Assembly: GCA_020796225.1 (NCBI GenBank)
Contig: CM036753.1
Location: 4,152,001-4,216,000, forward strand
DNA length: 64,000 nt
Direction: 5' to 3'
Origin: Arion vulgaris
Lineage: Eukaryota > Mollusca > Gastropoda > Stylommatophora > Arionidae
In this document: in pieces, positions 11,021 to 22,945 of the stretch
Numbering within the stretch: the stretch's first letter is position 1
Layout of the letters: each line of letters begins with the position of its first letter
The notes under the pieces: model-generated
What the model saw: only the letters and a program-made list of their open reading frames with translations
The model's database searches: none
What the model was told of the DNA's origin: nothing
Program-made: the position numbers and the translations under genes

Positions 11021-11790
11021 TCGAATCTGTTCACCCAAAAACATTACTATCCGACGTGTTTTCATCCATCACCTTGCCCTCCGTATTTATTATAGAAGGA
11101 ACGGGTTATGTGCATCTTCAGCAAGAGTGGTACTACATTACTGACAAAGATTAATATTTGCTTGATGTTTCCCTCCCACGTGTGTCTCTGTCTTTCTCTT
11201 GCTCGCCGTGTTCAACTTTCCCCTCTAATAATGTTTTGGGAAATCTACAGTTACAAGTACATTTATACGGAGTCGTTCTACATTTCTACAAGTGCGCTTT
11301 AGATGTGCAAATTCGGTGTAGTTACCACTTTTAACAATTTTAATCGCACATTGGAGCTTGTTGAAGAACAACTTCGTCTAAGCATTACTACAACAGCACG
11401 ACAAGGACTAATTGTGTTTCTTAGTTGCAAATAGTTTTTTTTCAATATCAATGTTGGTAGTTAAGTGGGTTTTGCAGAAAATCAAGTGCCTGTGAGAATG
11501 TTAAGTTTATAAGTGGGTGTGTCAAGCTCCATGCGCGTGATCTGTGCTGCTGTCTAGTGAGTTAAGAGGCTAGACCACGACATACTGGGCAATGATAGAG
11601 CCTAACAACCTACTGTTGGAAAGGAAATATGTTTCACTAGTTTAAATGCGGTACTTAGGCACAGCTGACGTTTATTCTTAAGGCACTACAATCCTGTTTC
11701 TAGTTTATTCAGCGACTCAAACAGAGCGCTGGTCAATTAGTTTGCTAGTGACTTTTCAATAGCTACAAGCGTATATGTGGTTCCAGTTGA
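11021..11790 (+). promoter_or_regulatory. 5' flank of the integrin gene (5' UTR/promoter expected here)
   Basis: This unique-looking 770 bp precedes the first coding exon. The promoter, transcription start and 5' UTR should lie here unless there is an upstream non-coding exon. I find no strong TATA box or other core motif, and it has no recognised transposon. The assignment rests on position only. Confidence 0.3.
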
Positions 11791-11978
11791 ATGATGTCTT
11801 TCAAACAGTCAGTTGCTAAAACAATGTATTGGTTTGCTATTCTAATATGGCCTCATCTCATAGTCTCGGGATTTAATATCGACATGACAAATGTAAAAGT
11901 GATATCTGGTCCCAAAGATACTTATTTTGGCTTCAGTGCTGGCTTCGTGCCTTCGCAAGATGGTGGCGGCACCTTGGG
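11791..11978 (+). CDS. Integrin alpha, exon 1 (signal peptide and start of blade 1)
   Basis: The exon opens with two ATGs (11791, 11794); a third in-frame ATG is at 11824. All would keep the hydrophobic segment MYWFAILIWPHLIVSG, a good signal peptide whose likely cleavage is before FNID, the usual start of a mature alpha chain. Then come GPKDTYFGFSAGF, which fits the first FG-GAP strand, and a Gly-rich loop. The donor is ggggtaagg (GT at 11979). It ends after two bases of a Gly codon (phase 2), which fits the first base of exon 2. The choice among the three starts is uncertain. Confidence 0.78.
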
Positions 11979-11980
11979 GT

Positions 11981-12461
11981 AAGGATACATTACTAATTAT
12001 TTGTAATGTACTAGGTTTTAGTAATTGCTCACTTAACGAGGTCTTTGTGTCACGATATTTCGTAAAATGATAAAACCACGTTTATTATCATGTTTTTGTA
12101 TTCCCTCCTCTCCTTTTTGCACTGTTTCATATTTTAACGGTATTTTACGGACACCAGTGGGAAAACTCATAAAGTTATTTAATCAGACTTTTTTTTTTAA
12201 AATTGTGTCACAGTTATAGCAGATTTACATGAATTTATTTTCGAAACTCTTTGTTAACTATTAAGGAAGATTGAATATATTTCATTCGGCTCGATACGCA
12301 TTATACAACATTTATTAGGAAATAAAAATTACAAAGTATAATTAGTGTAAACAAATGCTTTTGTTTCCAATGTATTCAATAATTTGTAACATTAGTTTGT
12401 GAGGTCAAATGTAAACATCAATTGCTTTTGTAAAAATGATGTAGAAATAAGTATTTGATTG
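11981..12461. other. Start of intron 1, no feature seen
   Basis: AT-rich intron sequence with small T runs and no recognised element. Confidence 0.5.
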
Positions 12462-15258
12462 ATTGATATGACCATCATCATTGCACTTCGATGAGCAACC
12501 TTGTGTGTTCCGATTTCTTTCTTACACAGGAAGATCTTAGGTGCAGTTCACAAGCTCCGTAGCACCGGCTAGGTTCCTTGATGTAATTTTAAAGATCGTA
12601 AAAATATTTTTGGAGGAAATTTTATTCTTTTATTTTGTCTTGTCTACTTTGCCCGGGCAGCGGCTTTTCAGCCTGCTCTTCTCGATAATAAACTGCCACC
12701 AGTTCTTTTACGTGCTCAAATTGAACACGGGACCTACGTTTTATCGTCCATCTCCGATAGGACTAGGAACTCGATAGAGGATCTCTGAAAAAATGTCGAG
12801 ATGGCTTTACGTGGGAACGAACCTGGGACCTTTGGAGCGAGAGACGAGCACTTAACTAATACATCCCTGTTTCCCAACGTGGGACGCATGCGCCACAGGG
12901 GGCATTTTCATCGTTCAGGGGGAACGAGCACTTAACTAATACATCCCTGTTTCCCAACGTTCAGGGGAGAGACGAGCACCTAACTAATACATCCCTGTTT
13001 CCCAACTTTCAGGGGAGAGACGAGCACCTAACTAATACATCCCTGTTTCTCATCTTACAGGGGAGAGACGAGCACCTAACTAATACATCCCTGTTTCCCA
13101 ACTTTCAGGGGAGAGACGAGCACTTAACTAATACATCCCTGTTTCTCATCTTACAGGAGAGACAGCACCTAACTAATACATTCCTGTTTCTCATTTACAG
13201 GAGAGCGAGCATAACTAATACATCCCTGTTTTCATCTTACAAGGAGAGATGAAGCACTCAACTAATACATTCCTGTTTCTCATCTTACAGGAAGACGAGC
13301 ATTACAATACATCCTGTTTCTCATCTTACAGGAGAGAGTAAACCTAATAATACATTCTGTTTTCATCTTCAGGGAGAGACAGAGCACTTAATAATACATC
13401 CCTGTTTCTCTCTTACAGGGAGAGACGCACCTAACTAACTCATTCCTGTGTCATCTTACAGGGAGAGACGGCACTTAACCAATACATCCCTGTTTCTCAT
13501 CTTAAGGAGAGACGAGCACCTAACTAATACATTCCTGTTTCTCATCTTACAGGAGGACGAGCACCTAACTAATACATCCCTGTTTCATCTTACAGGGAGA
13601 GACGAGCACCTAACTAATACATCCCTGTTTCTCATCTTACAGGGAGACGAGCACCTAACTAATACATTCCTATTTCTCATCTTACAGGGGAGAGACGAGC
13701 ACCTAACTAATACATCCCTGTTTCCATCTTACAGGGAGAGACGAGCACTTAACTAATACATCCCTGTTTCCCATCTTACAGGGGAGAGACGAGCACCTAA
13801 CTAATATATCCCTGTTTCCATCTTACAGGAGAGACGAGCACTTAACTAATACATCCCTGTTTCCATCGTTCAGGGAGACGAGCACCTAACTAATACATCC
13901 TGTTTCTCATCTTACAGGGAGAGACGAGCACCTAACTAATACATTCCTGTTTCCATCTTACAGGGAGAACGAGCACTTAACTAATACATCCCTGTTTCTC
14001 ATCTTACAGGGGAGAGACGAGCACCTAACTAATACATTCCTGTTTCTCATCTTACAGGGGAGAGACGAGCACTTAACTAATACATCCCTGTTTCTCATCT
14101 TACAGGGAGAGCGAGCACCTAACTAATACATTCCTGTTTCTCATCTTACAGGGGAGAGACGAGCACCTAACTAATACATCCCTGTTTCCCATCTTACAGG
14201 GGAGAGACGAGCACTTAACTAATACATCCCTGTTTCCCATCTTACAGGGGAGAGACGAGCACCTAACTAATATATCCCTGTTTCCCATCTTACAGGGGAG
14301 AGACGAGCACTTAACTAATACATCCCTGTTTCCCATCTTACAGGGGAGAGACGAGCACCTAACTAATACATTCCTGTTTCTCATCTTACAGGGGAGAGAC
14401 GAGCACCTAACTAATACATCCCTGTTTCTCATCTTTCAGGGAGAGACAGAGCACCTAACTAATACATCCCTGTTTCTCATCTTTCAGGGGAGAGACGAGC
14501 ACCTAACTAATACATCCCTGTTTCTTATCTTTCAGGGGAGAGACGAGCACCTAACTAATACATCCCTGTTTCTTATCTTTCAGGGAGAGACGAGCACCTA
14601 ACTAATACATCCCTGTTTCTAACTTTCAGGGAGAGACGAGCACCTAACTAATACATCCCTGTTTCCTAACTTTCAGGGGGTAGACGAGCACCTAACTAAT
14701 ACATCCCTGTTTCCTAACTTTCAGGGGAGAGACGAGCACCTAACTAATACATCCCTGTTTCCTAACTTTCAGGGGAGAGACGAGCACCTAACTAATACAT
14801 CCCTGTTTCCCAACTTCAGGGAGAGACGAGCACCTAACTAATACATCCCTGTTTCCAACTTCAGGAGAGACAGCACCTAACTAATACATCCTGTTTCTCA
14901 TCGTTCAGGGAGAGACGAGCACCTAACTAATACATCCCTGTTTCCCATCGTTCAGGGGAGAGACGAGCACCTAACTAATACATCCCTGTTTCCCATCGTT
15001 CAGGGGAGAGACGAGCACTTAACTAATACATCCCTGTTTCCCATCGTTCAGGGGAGAGACGAGCACCTAACTAATACATCCCTGTTTCCTAACTTCAGGG
15101 AGAGACGAGCACCTAACTAATACATCCCTGTTTCCCAACTTTCAGGGAGGACGAGCACCTAACTAATACATTCCTGTTTCCCAACGTGGGGCGCATGCAC
15201 CACAGGGGAGAGACGAGCACCTAACTAATACACTCTACACCAAAGAGACCCACGTGTA
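12462..15258 (-). mobile_element. SINE family B expanded by an internal 48-bp array
   Basis: The body (12462-12840) matches the SINE at 6958-7412: gattgattgatatgaccatc, gccaccagttcttttacgtg, gaacgaacctgggacc. On the minus strand the T-arm (aggtcccaggttcgttccc) lies near 12825. The matching 5' end of the head (gggtctctttggtgtagag) is only found near 15220-15257. The 2.4 kb between them is tandem repeat, so the array arose inside the tRNA-like head. Confidence 0.8.
12843..15225. repeat. 48-bp minisatellite, about 49 copies
   Basis: The 48-bp unit begins gagacgagcacctaactaat and continues acatccctgtttctcatctt acaggggа-type ending. The gagcacttaacta part is the D-arm/anticodon side of the SINE head. 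Subtypes cluster: cccaacgt/ctttcag at both ends and catcttacag in the middle. Units at 13150-13450 are riddled with small deletions, unlike their neighbours. The minus-strand open frame at 14100-14432 has a 16-residue period and is not a gene. Confidence 0.94.
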
Positions 15259-15389
15259 GAAATAATTGACGACAGAATAAGAGTGATATAAAAAATGTAC
15301 GTGGAAATTTTCCTCCTTACAGGCAGTAATTTTGTCAGTTTTACGTGACGCTTCTGAGTTTGCTCTTGTTTTCTTGCCTCATCTCCTGT

Positions 15390-16905
15390 CTTCAAGCTCA
15401 TTCATAGTTTCTGTTATTCTTGCTTCAAGCTCATTCTAGGTTCTTGATCTCTGTCTCAAGCTCATTCTAGGTTTCTTGCTTGATCTCTTGTCTTTAAGCT
15501 CATTCATAGGTTTCTTGAATGATCTCTTGTCTTCAAGCTCATACATAGGTTTCTTGCTTCATCTCCTGTCTTCAAGCTCATTCATAGGTTTCTTGAATGA
15601 TCTCTTGTCTTCAAGCTCATTCATAGGTTTCTTGCTTGATCTCCTGTCTTCAAGCTCATTCATAGGTTTCTTGATCTCCTGTCTTCAAGCTCATTCATAG
15701 GTTTCTTGAATGATCTCTTGTCTTCAAGCTCATACATAGGTTTCTTGCTTCATCTCCTGTCTTCAAGCTCATTCATAGGTTTCTTGAATGATCTCTTGTC
15801 TTCAAGCTCATTCATAGGTTTCTTGCTTGATCTCCTCCTGTCTTCAAGCTCATTCATAGGTTTCTTGCTTGATCTCTTGTCTTCAAGCTCATTCATAGGT
15901 TTCTTGAATGATCTCTTGTCTTCAAGCTCATTCATAGGTTTCTTGAATGATCTCTCTGTCTTCAAGCTCATTCATAGGTTTCTTGCTTGATCTCTTGTCT
16001 TCAACTCATTCATAGGTTTCTTGATCTCCTGTCTTCAAGATCATCATAGGTTTCTTGCTTGATCTTCGTCTTCAATTCAGTCAAAGTTTTTTATAGACTC
16101 TTGTCTTTAAGCTCATTCATATGTTTCTTGCTTGATCTCCTCCTGTCTTCAAGCTCATTCATAAGTTTCTTGAATGATCTCTTGTCTTTAAGCTCATTCA
16201 TAAGTTTCTTGCTTGATCTCCTCCTGTCTTCAAGCTCATTCATAAGTTTCTTGCTTGATCTCCTGTCTTCAAGCTCATTCATAAGTTTTTTATATGATCT
16301 CTGTCCTTTAAGCTCATTCATATGTTTCTTGCTGATCTCCTGTCTTCAAGCTCATTCATAACTTTCTTGTTTGATTTCCTGCCTTCAAGCTCATTCATAA
16401 GTTTCTTGCTTGATCTCCTGTCTTCAAGCTCATTCATAACTTTCTTGCTTGATCTCCTCCTGTCTTCAAGCTCATTCATAAGTTTCTTGCTTGATCCCTG
16501 TCTTCAAGCTCATTCATAAGTTTCTTGTTGATTCTCCTGTCTTCAGCATCAAGTTTCTGCTGATCTCTGCTTCAAGCCATTCTTTTGTTTGATTTCCTGT
16601 CTTCAAGCTCATTCATAAGTTTCTTGCTTGATCTCCTCCTGTCTTCAAGCTAATTCATAAGTTTCTTGCTTGATCTCCTCCTGCCTTCAAGCTCATTCAA
16701 AAGTTTCTTGCTTGATCTCCTGTCTTCAAGCTCATTCATAACTTTCTTGTTTGATCTCCTGCCTTCAAGCTCATTCATACGTTTCTTGTTTGATTTCCTG
16801 CCTTCAAGCTCATTCATAAGTTTCTTCCTTGATCTCATCTTGTCTTCAAGCTCATTCATAAGTTTCTTGCTTGATCTCCTCCTGCCTTCAAGCTCATGCT
16901 TGATC
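15390..16905. repeat. 39-bp minisatellite, about 38 copies
   Basis: The 39-bp unit (ttcttgcttgatctcctgtc then ttcaagctcattcataggt) repeats with two spatially separated subtypes: cataggt up to about 16050 and cataagt or cataact after it. Some units are 42 bp (ctcctcctgtc) and 16520-16600 is damaged. The minus strand reads as a 13-residue charged repeat (RRSSKKPMNELED), which looks helical but has no gene context. The source of the unit is unknown. Confidence 0.94.
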
Positions 16906-17036
16906 CGACTCCTGCTGTCAACAAGTTGTTAAGGAGTCGGATCTCACTATGCCTCCGTTAAACTTGTTGCTACTGTCAAACAACCACTAATGTCAACAAG
17001 TTGCTAAGGAGTTGTATTTCACTTTCTCTCTTATTT

Positions 17037-17268
17037 AGCAGTGAAGTCGGATCTCATTTTGTCTCTTATTTAGCAGTGAAGTCGGATCTCACTTTGTCTC
17101 TTATTTAGCAGTGAAGTCGGATCTAATTTTGTCTCTTATTTAGCAGTGAAGTCGGATCTCACTGTGTCGATTATTTAGCAGTGAAGTCGGATCTCACTTT
17201 GTCTCTTATTTAGCAGTGAAGTCGGATCTCACTTGTCTTATTTAGCAGTGAAGTCGGATCTCACTATG
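17037..17268. repeat. 35-bp tandem repeat, about 6.5 copies
   Basis: Unit agcagtgaagtcggatctca followed by ctttgtctcttattt, period 35 bp. The flank 16910-17036 already contains related pieces (aaggagtcggatctcac), suggesting the unit grew from unique flanking DNA. Confidence 0.9.
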
Positions 17269-17499
17269 CTACAGTAATACTCACTTTTTCTTTATGTCTG
17301 CCCAGCGTGTTCGTAGCGCGTTGGACGACGGGTAACAAGCCCTCTATGAGTGCGATTCAATTTCGCGGGCTGGCAGAAAAACCACAGGTTCTCCAGAGTT
17401 ATGGTGTTCGTGACACGTAACTGAAGGGTTGCAATATCCCTGGCACCGAGCCGAAGAGCTGAAAACTCAAGTGCTTCTGGATCGAGGAAAAAAAACAAC

Positions 17500-17900
17500 T
17501 TCTTTTCTCTTATCCTGTTCGACCTCACAGCTTCAGAATAAGAGAATTCTAGAAATGGGCTTCAGTGTGCGCTTCATAAACAGTGTTTTTCGTTGTCTGT
17601 TATCATCTACGGTCCACCTTTTGCGTGGACGAAATTTTGCTTTGTATCAACTTTATCGGAGAAACATTGCTCTGTGAGGTGTACTGTCTGTTGGTAATAT
17701 GCGTATGTGACAGCACCATTTAATTTGTTGTTTTCTGATGAAGCTCAGTACTGATGTTGTACCCACTTTTTTCCTGATATCGTCATTTCTAAACCGTTCT
17801 CTCCTTGATATTCCCAGCATTCTGCGTAGACACTTCATCTCTGTCGTGACTTGTTTTCTTCTATCATTTAATAAGAATGTCCAGAAAAAAAAGTAACTCT
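17500..17900 (-). mobile_element. LINE 3' end, family with LRRMLG motif, copy A
   Basis: On the minus strand the translation contains MKCLRRMLGISRRERFRND, then DIRKKVGTTSVLSFIRKQQ. This is the C-terminal end of a LINE polyprotein and matches the fuller copy at 60545-61335. It is 5'-truncated near 17890. Confidence 0.85.
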
Positions 17901-18033
17901 TAAATAGTGTTATGTTTCGGTCACTTCGTAAGCACAATATTTGTTTTCTAAATTAAACGTTTAGTTAGAATTAGTTTTAAGTTGATTTTTTTACTTAATT
18001 GTGATTATTATGCTACATTTTAAATTCTTTATT

Positions 18034-18150
18034 TAAATTGTGACATTACGTCAGTGTCGTCACAGTCGTTACTTAGATGCGCTGCAATATTTAAATTGTG
18101 ACATTACGTCAGTGCCGTCACAGTCGTTACTTAGATGCGCCTGCATTATG
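18034..18150. repeat. 56-bp duplication
   Basis: The block attgtgacattacgtcagtg ... cgttacttagatgcgc occurs twice in tandem, almost unchanged. Each copy carries TTACGTCA, which matches the core recognised by ATF/CREB-type factors. Any regulatory role is only a possibility. Confidence 0.85.
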
Positions 18151-18357
18151 AAACTAAGTTTTAGCTGCGGCCGGGGATTCCAGTTGGATACCCCTAGTAC
18201 AATTATTATTCAAGCTGTTGTTCATAATACTAATGACTGATAGTTTAAAGTGATAATTACCACAAAAATATATGATAGTTACCTTGATTGAATAATTACT
18301 ATCATTATGCTAATTCCTGAACTTATTTGATTGTAATTCATAATATCATAATAGTCT

Positions 18358-18585
18358 TAATTTAACGTGATACTGATTAGCTTTGAAAGTTGAATAATTA
18401 ACAAATCATAAGTTAAATTAATGATCGATTCTTGAATTTAAATAATAACTTCATAAGTCTGAAATTTAACGTGATACTGATTAGCTTTGAAAGTTGAATA
18501 ATTAACACTAAATATCATATATAGTCTGAAATTTAACTGATACTGATTAGCTTTGAAAGTTGAATAACTATTATAATACTTAAAT
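18358..18585. repeat. Degenerate tandem repeat in AT-rich DNA
   Basis: The segment tttaacgtgatactgattag followed by ctttgaaagttgaataatta occurs three times, with variable spacers (about 90-110 bp, then about 60 bp). Confidence 0.75.
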
Positions 18586-18839
18586 AACTGTACTGATTAG
18601 TTGAAATTCTAAACTTGACTTTCCTCCTAATTTGTATTCTTTACATTTCCAGCGCACTATATTTTAGGGTCAGTAGAAACGTTGTCTATTCAGACCGTCT
18701 GTTAATATTGCGTTCTCTTACCTCTGACCTCTCGCTCGACTGGTTTTTTAAAGTTAATTGCATATCCTTTACATGACTTTGCGAATCAACCCCAGCTTTT
18801 TAATGATGTTTGTGATTTTTCTAGACATTATTAAGTTTT

Positions 18840-18990
18840 GCCATTGCTTTTGAACGGGTGGTGACATCGTCCTTTGTAAAAATTACGTGAAACAATTTGC
18901 ATCCAAACTGTCCGCAACGTGATTCGAACTCAGAACATCGGGGTTAATAGACCGAGTCACTATCCCCTAAGCCACAGAGACTGGTTATTT
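18840..18990 (-). mobile_element. tRNA-like SINE head (other family)
   Basis: The minus strand reads ctgtggcttaggggatagtg, then ctgagttcgaatcacg: a D-arm-like then a T-arm-like segment at tRNA distance. The left part (18840-18905) is not like SINE A or B. It is probably a further SINE family or a decayed tRNA pseudogene. Confidence 0.45.
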
Positions 18991-19835
18991 AGCACAGATA
19001 AATATGTGATTTTCATTCATTCAGTAAGAAAATGCTAACGCAGCTAATCCAGTGCACAGTTAAACGGTGTTAGTGCGCTAAATATTAGTCCGCATGCATA
19101 CATACAGAATGATATATACAAATAATAGAAACTAATAGAACTAATTAACTAACCATCATAGAATAATTTACGGTAATCGCCCGTTCCATTAATATAAATA
19201 TCTGTGCGACAATGTACGTTCTAGTAAATGTTTATAACTTCCCGGAACAGACAAATAATAGTACATACTAAAATATAACCTAACCCAAAACCATAATTTT
19301 TACAAACACTTTTGTCAGCGCACACCAACAAAAATGATAACGAGCCACCACCGATGGTATCAGATATATAGAGGGCACAATATTGTTGACTAAAATCGTG
19401 CAGTAACTGCAAGAAATAATAGAGAATATAAGCAACAGAAAGAACGAATGTGCTTCCCACAAATTTCGATCCTAGCGTTGACGACTATCACCACTTTTGA
19501 CAATCTAACAAGCCATGATGTTACGCATATCAATGTTTTCTCTCTCTCTCTTTCTCGGTCGATCTTTATCTCTCCAATGCTTCCTTATATTTCTCCCGGT
19601 TATCGCAATATTTTTGTACCTTATTACATTCTTATTACATTCATATTACATTCTTATTACATTCTTGTTACATTCTTATTACATTCAAACACCAACGATA
19701 ACCACTTCTTTGAGATATTTCTCAGGTGGTTATTTTTTGTCAATGAATTTGTCTCGGCACATCTAAGTTAATTCATATCGCAGTTTATAGTATTCTTAAT
19801 ATTCTTCTGTAAACACAACCTTTTTAGCTCAATGG
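18991..19835. other. No gene; 11-bp repeat
   Basis: AT-rich intron. A run of ttattacattc (11 bp) is repeated about seven times at 19618-19690, with catattac and cttgttac variants. Nothing else is recognised. Confidence 0.6.
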
Positions 19836-20060
19836 GGTGGTCTCTGTGGCAAAGTCGTTAATCCCTTGCCTTTCGTTCTGAAGGTCGTGGATTCGAATCC
19901 GGACCGCGTCGTTCTATTGTGGAGCATTTTTTCTCTAGAATTGTTGCCGGAGCTACGGAGATCCTGCTCTTGGAAGGTGGTGTGTTATTTCTGCAGAGAG
20001 GGACTGAACCATGTGGGTAAACCCGGTGCAATAAAGTTAATGCTTTGGCTTTAGACACTA
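19836..20060 (+). mobile_element. SINE family A, copy with tRNA-like head
   Basis: It starts ggtctctgtggcaaagtcgt and has a B-box-like gtggattcgaatccgg. The body follows (gttgccggagctacggagat, gtgttatttctgcagagagg) and then the 3' end gtgcaataaagttaatgctt. It is about 220 bp, like the copies at 23.3 and 55.8 kb. Confidence 0.88.
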
Positions 20061-20271
20061 TTTTTTGTGACTTAATTTTCTGCCACACCTTCTGCAATAA
20101 ACGTCTGCTATCCAAGTACTCCGGTATGGGCCATAAACAGGAATATATCTCAAGATCATCACCTGTCTCCTATAGTTTGTTCTGAAGGGTTGTTCTTCTT
20201 TGGTAGAATGCCATTCTCACGCTGTTTAAACTGCAGCAGTCTTGTAGGATGTTCTATTAACGCTGCATTGG

Positions 20272-20432
20272 GGCTCTACAGTGTTTCCCTTAGCTCAGCA
20301 GCTTACAGTGTTTCCTTAGAGACTCCAGTTAGCTTAAACAGGTTTCCCTTAGCTCAGCAGCTTACAGTGTTTCATAACGTTCCTAGCTCAGCAGCTTACA
20401 GTGTTTCCCTTAGCTCAGCAGCTTACAGTCAG
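20272..20432. repeat. 27-bp tandem repeat, about five copies
   Basis: The unit cagtgtttcccttagctcag followed by cagctta repeats with indels. The flanks are not recognised. Confidence 0.85.
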
Positions 20433-20760
20433 CGCTCAGAAAATTTTTGGCCAAAGCCGGCCTCGAACTTTAGAATTTCCACGGTACTAGTTCAGAGTGT
20501 TATCAACTTCACTATTGGCGATCCCTCTGCATAATTTATTCATACTGTCGTTCTCTATGTTGTATCCTGCTCTCGCTGTCATTTACTGTGCTCCACCAAA
20601 TTCTATGTTATTGTTATTGTCTCTTTCCTTGCTGATGGAGAAATAATTCACTTGGAATGGATGCTAATTAAATAAATATAGTTGTAAAATTGTACTGCTT
20701 TTTAAAACCTTAGTTTTTCAACCAGCACGTTCAATTTTGGACATTTATTTCATGTAACAG

Positions 20761-20891
20761 GATGTTCGTAGGGGCACCAAAAGCAAAATTTACAGAAGAC
20801 GGCGTTATCTCTGGAGTGGTATTTCTATGTGAAAACGTTCTGGATGAAGATGAAGGTTGTACAATAAAGCGTCGATATGACAATGACAAAA
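20761..20891 (+). CDS. Integrin alpha, exon 2 (blade 1)
   Basis: The acceptor is catgtaacag and the donor aaaagtaagt. The first G completes the Gly codon of exon 1. The exon then reads MFVGAPKAKF, the typical (L/F)VGAPKA strand of the first FG-GAP repeat, followed by VVFLCENV and a Cys (EGCTIK). The two cysteines fit the conserved disulfide of blade 1. It ends one base into a codon, which exon 3 completes to Lys. Confidence 0.88.
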
Positions 20892-21004
20892 GTAAGTAGC
20901 TAGGAAAATATCACACACTATTCTATCTTTATCTATATACACATCTACAATTTTATGTTTGCTGTATCCTTAATCATGACCATAATCAGGATATATTTGA
21001 TATC

Positions 21005-21255
21005 TTCTTTTCTCTAATCCTGTTTTGCCTCACAGTGTCAGGATAAGAAGAGATTTCTAGAACGGTCTTTTGTGTGTGCTTCATAAAAAAATGTTTTCCA
21101 CTGCTTCTGTTATTTTTGAGTCTCTCTGTTGCGTGGGCGATATTTCCTTTGTATCCACTATATTGAAGTAGAATTGCTTTCCTAAAGTTACTTTGCTTAT
21201 TTAATATGCGCGAGATACATTTAATTTTTTTTATTTTATTCTATGCTGCAAAGAT
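21005..21255 (-). mobile_element. LINE 3' end, LRRMLG family, copy B
   Basis: The string cctcacagtgtcaggataag then aagagatttctagaacg is the 3' end shared with copies A, C, D, E and F. Only the last 250 bp of the element remain and no long frame is left. Confidence 0.75.
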
Positions 21256-21336
21256 CTATTTTTTAAACATTTGTTTCTATAAAGTATAACGGAATGTACA
21301 CTTGCATTTTTTAAACCAATTTTTATACTTTGAAGT

Positions 21337-21725
21337 CATCATCATCAGGTGCCGTACCGGCTAGCGTAGGCAATCATGGATCTCCACAAATCTCTGTCTC
21401 TAGTGTTTGCTATCAACTCAGATATTGACGCCTTTTCGTTGCCATCAGTCAGGCAATCCAAAATTGTATATCTATGTCTTCCTCTGTCTCGTCTCCCCTC
21501 AATTTTACCAGTTGTTACAATATGTTTTAAACTTCCCTTTCTCATCACATGCCCGAAAAATAATGACTGTTTCTTTCTTACTTTCAGGTATTTTTATTAA
21601 TACGTTGTTAGGTCCATATTTTTCTTTGCGTTATAGGACACTGTGGGGGATGAAGTCCACATCATGTCGACCACCTTTACATTCCAATGTTTCTCTGGTA
21701 CAAAGAAAAGATGGGTCTACCTGAG
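21337..21725 (-). mobile_element. RTE-like LINE 3' end with (ATC)n tail
   Basis: The minus-strand frame (21345-21548) reads KIEGRRDRGRHRYTILDCLTD, then TRDRDLWRSM and a stop, with (CATCAT) at 21339-21346 as 3' tail. R-D-R-(D/E)-x-W-R is the usual end of many RTE-type LINE proteins. A decayed relative is at 60112-60245. Confidence 0.75.
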
Positions 21726-21777
21726 AACTAATACAGTTGAAATAAAAGTCCACACTTTAAGGCCATGTAAACTTGGT

Positions 21778-22945
21778 ATATCATCAAATAGCTAGTACTG
21801 AGCAGAATTTTGCCATCCCAACAGTCATCCGGAATTTCTCTCTTTCATATGCCAGATGTCCCGCTTCTGCAGCCGTCATGTTCAACCCATCAGTTACATC
21901 ATGAATACATCTTCTCCGTGGTATTACTCTTCTTCTTCTTTGCCGGTATGCCTCCTTCATGATGGGTCTTCTCAGCTTTTAATGTCTTTTTATATGTCCA
22001 AAATACGTTCTTTATGTATAGATATATGTGCTTTTCTCTTTTCATGACATACGAAGGACTCTTCTGTAACACTTATATTCAAAAGCACATATATGTTTTT
22101 CTACTGCCTTATTAAATGTCCATGCTTTACACCCAAACGTTGCCACTAGGAATATGCATGCTCTTAGTATTTTGATCTTTGTTTTCTTATCAGTTCAATT
22201 CCATACTGTTTTAGTTGCTTAATGTTTTGTAAAGCCATGTTTGTTCTCCTTTTAATTTCCTTCATCCCATTTCCACTTTTAGTTGTTAGATTTTTAAAGC
22301 CAAGTATGTTTCCTTAAATTCTTCATCCCTTTCCATCTGTTGTTAGCAGTGAACCAAATATTCAAAACTGTTCACATTTCCTATTTTCTTTCGTTGATAA
22401 AAATATCATGTCTTTGTTCGTATCTGTTGTAATTATTTATGTTTTTACCACATAGTGATATAGATTTTGTTTTTCGCTTTTATCTTTCACTTCCCCTAAT
22501 AATTTTTCAATCCCTGTTTGTGGTGTTGACAGTAACAATGTATCATCAGCGTATCTTAGTTCAGGTATTTCTCTTCCTCCGATTATAAAAGGATCGTATT
22601 GTTCTTTTCCGCTCTCTCTTGTAACATTCCGCATGATGATGATGTTTTCTGCATATATGTTAAACAGACATGGCGACAAAATGCAGCCTATTCTGATTCG
22701 GACGCCCTGCCTTATGTCAAACCAATCTGATGTATCATCACATCTTCTTACAGAAGCCATTTGATCACTATAAAGTTCTCTTATCTGTATTAAATGTAAT
22801 GGAAATCCCATTCCTTCCATTATTTTCCACATGGTTAGTAAAGCTAATTTTACAATAGAAGACAGATGATGACTGTGTGTGCTTATGGGAAACATGACAA
22901 ACAATGCATATTCGATTAGCAATGTCATCAGGTCATTGATCAAGC
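21778..22945 (-). mobile_element. LINE reverse transcriptase fragment (YADD box)
   Basis: The 168-codon minus-strand frame at 22437-22943 contains RIGCILSPCLFNIYAENIIM-like text and the catalytic box RYADDTLLLS, with a Q-G-V-R-x-G-C-I-L-S-P block before it. Downstream (21778-22436) the frame is broken, but the 3' end matches the LINE ends at 3705-4310 and 31480-31990 (reverse of gctatttgatgatg). The element is therefore 5'-truncated near 22945, at the edge of the 40-bp repeat. Confidence 0.88.
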
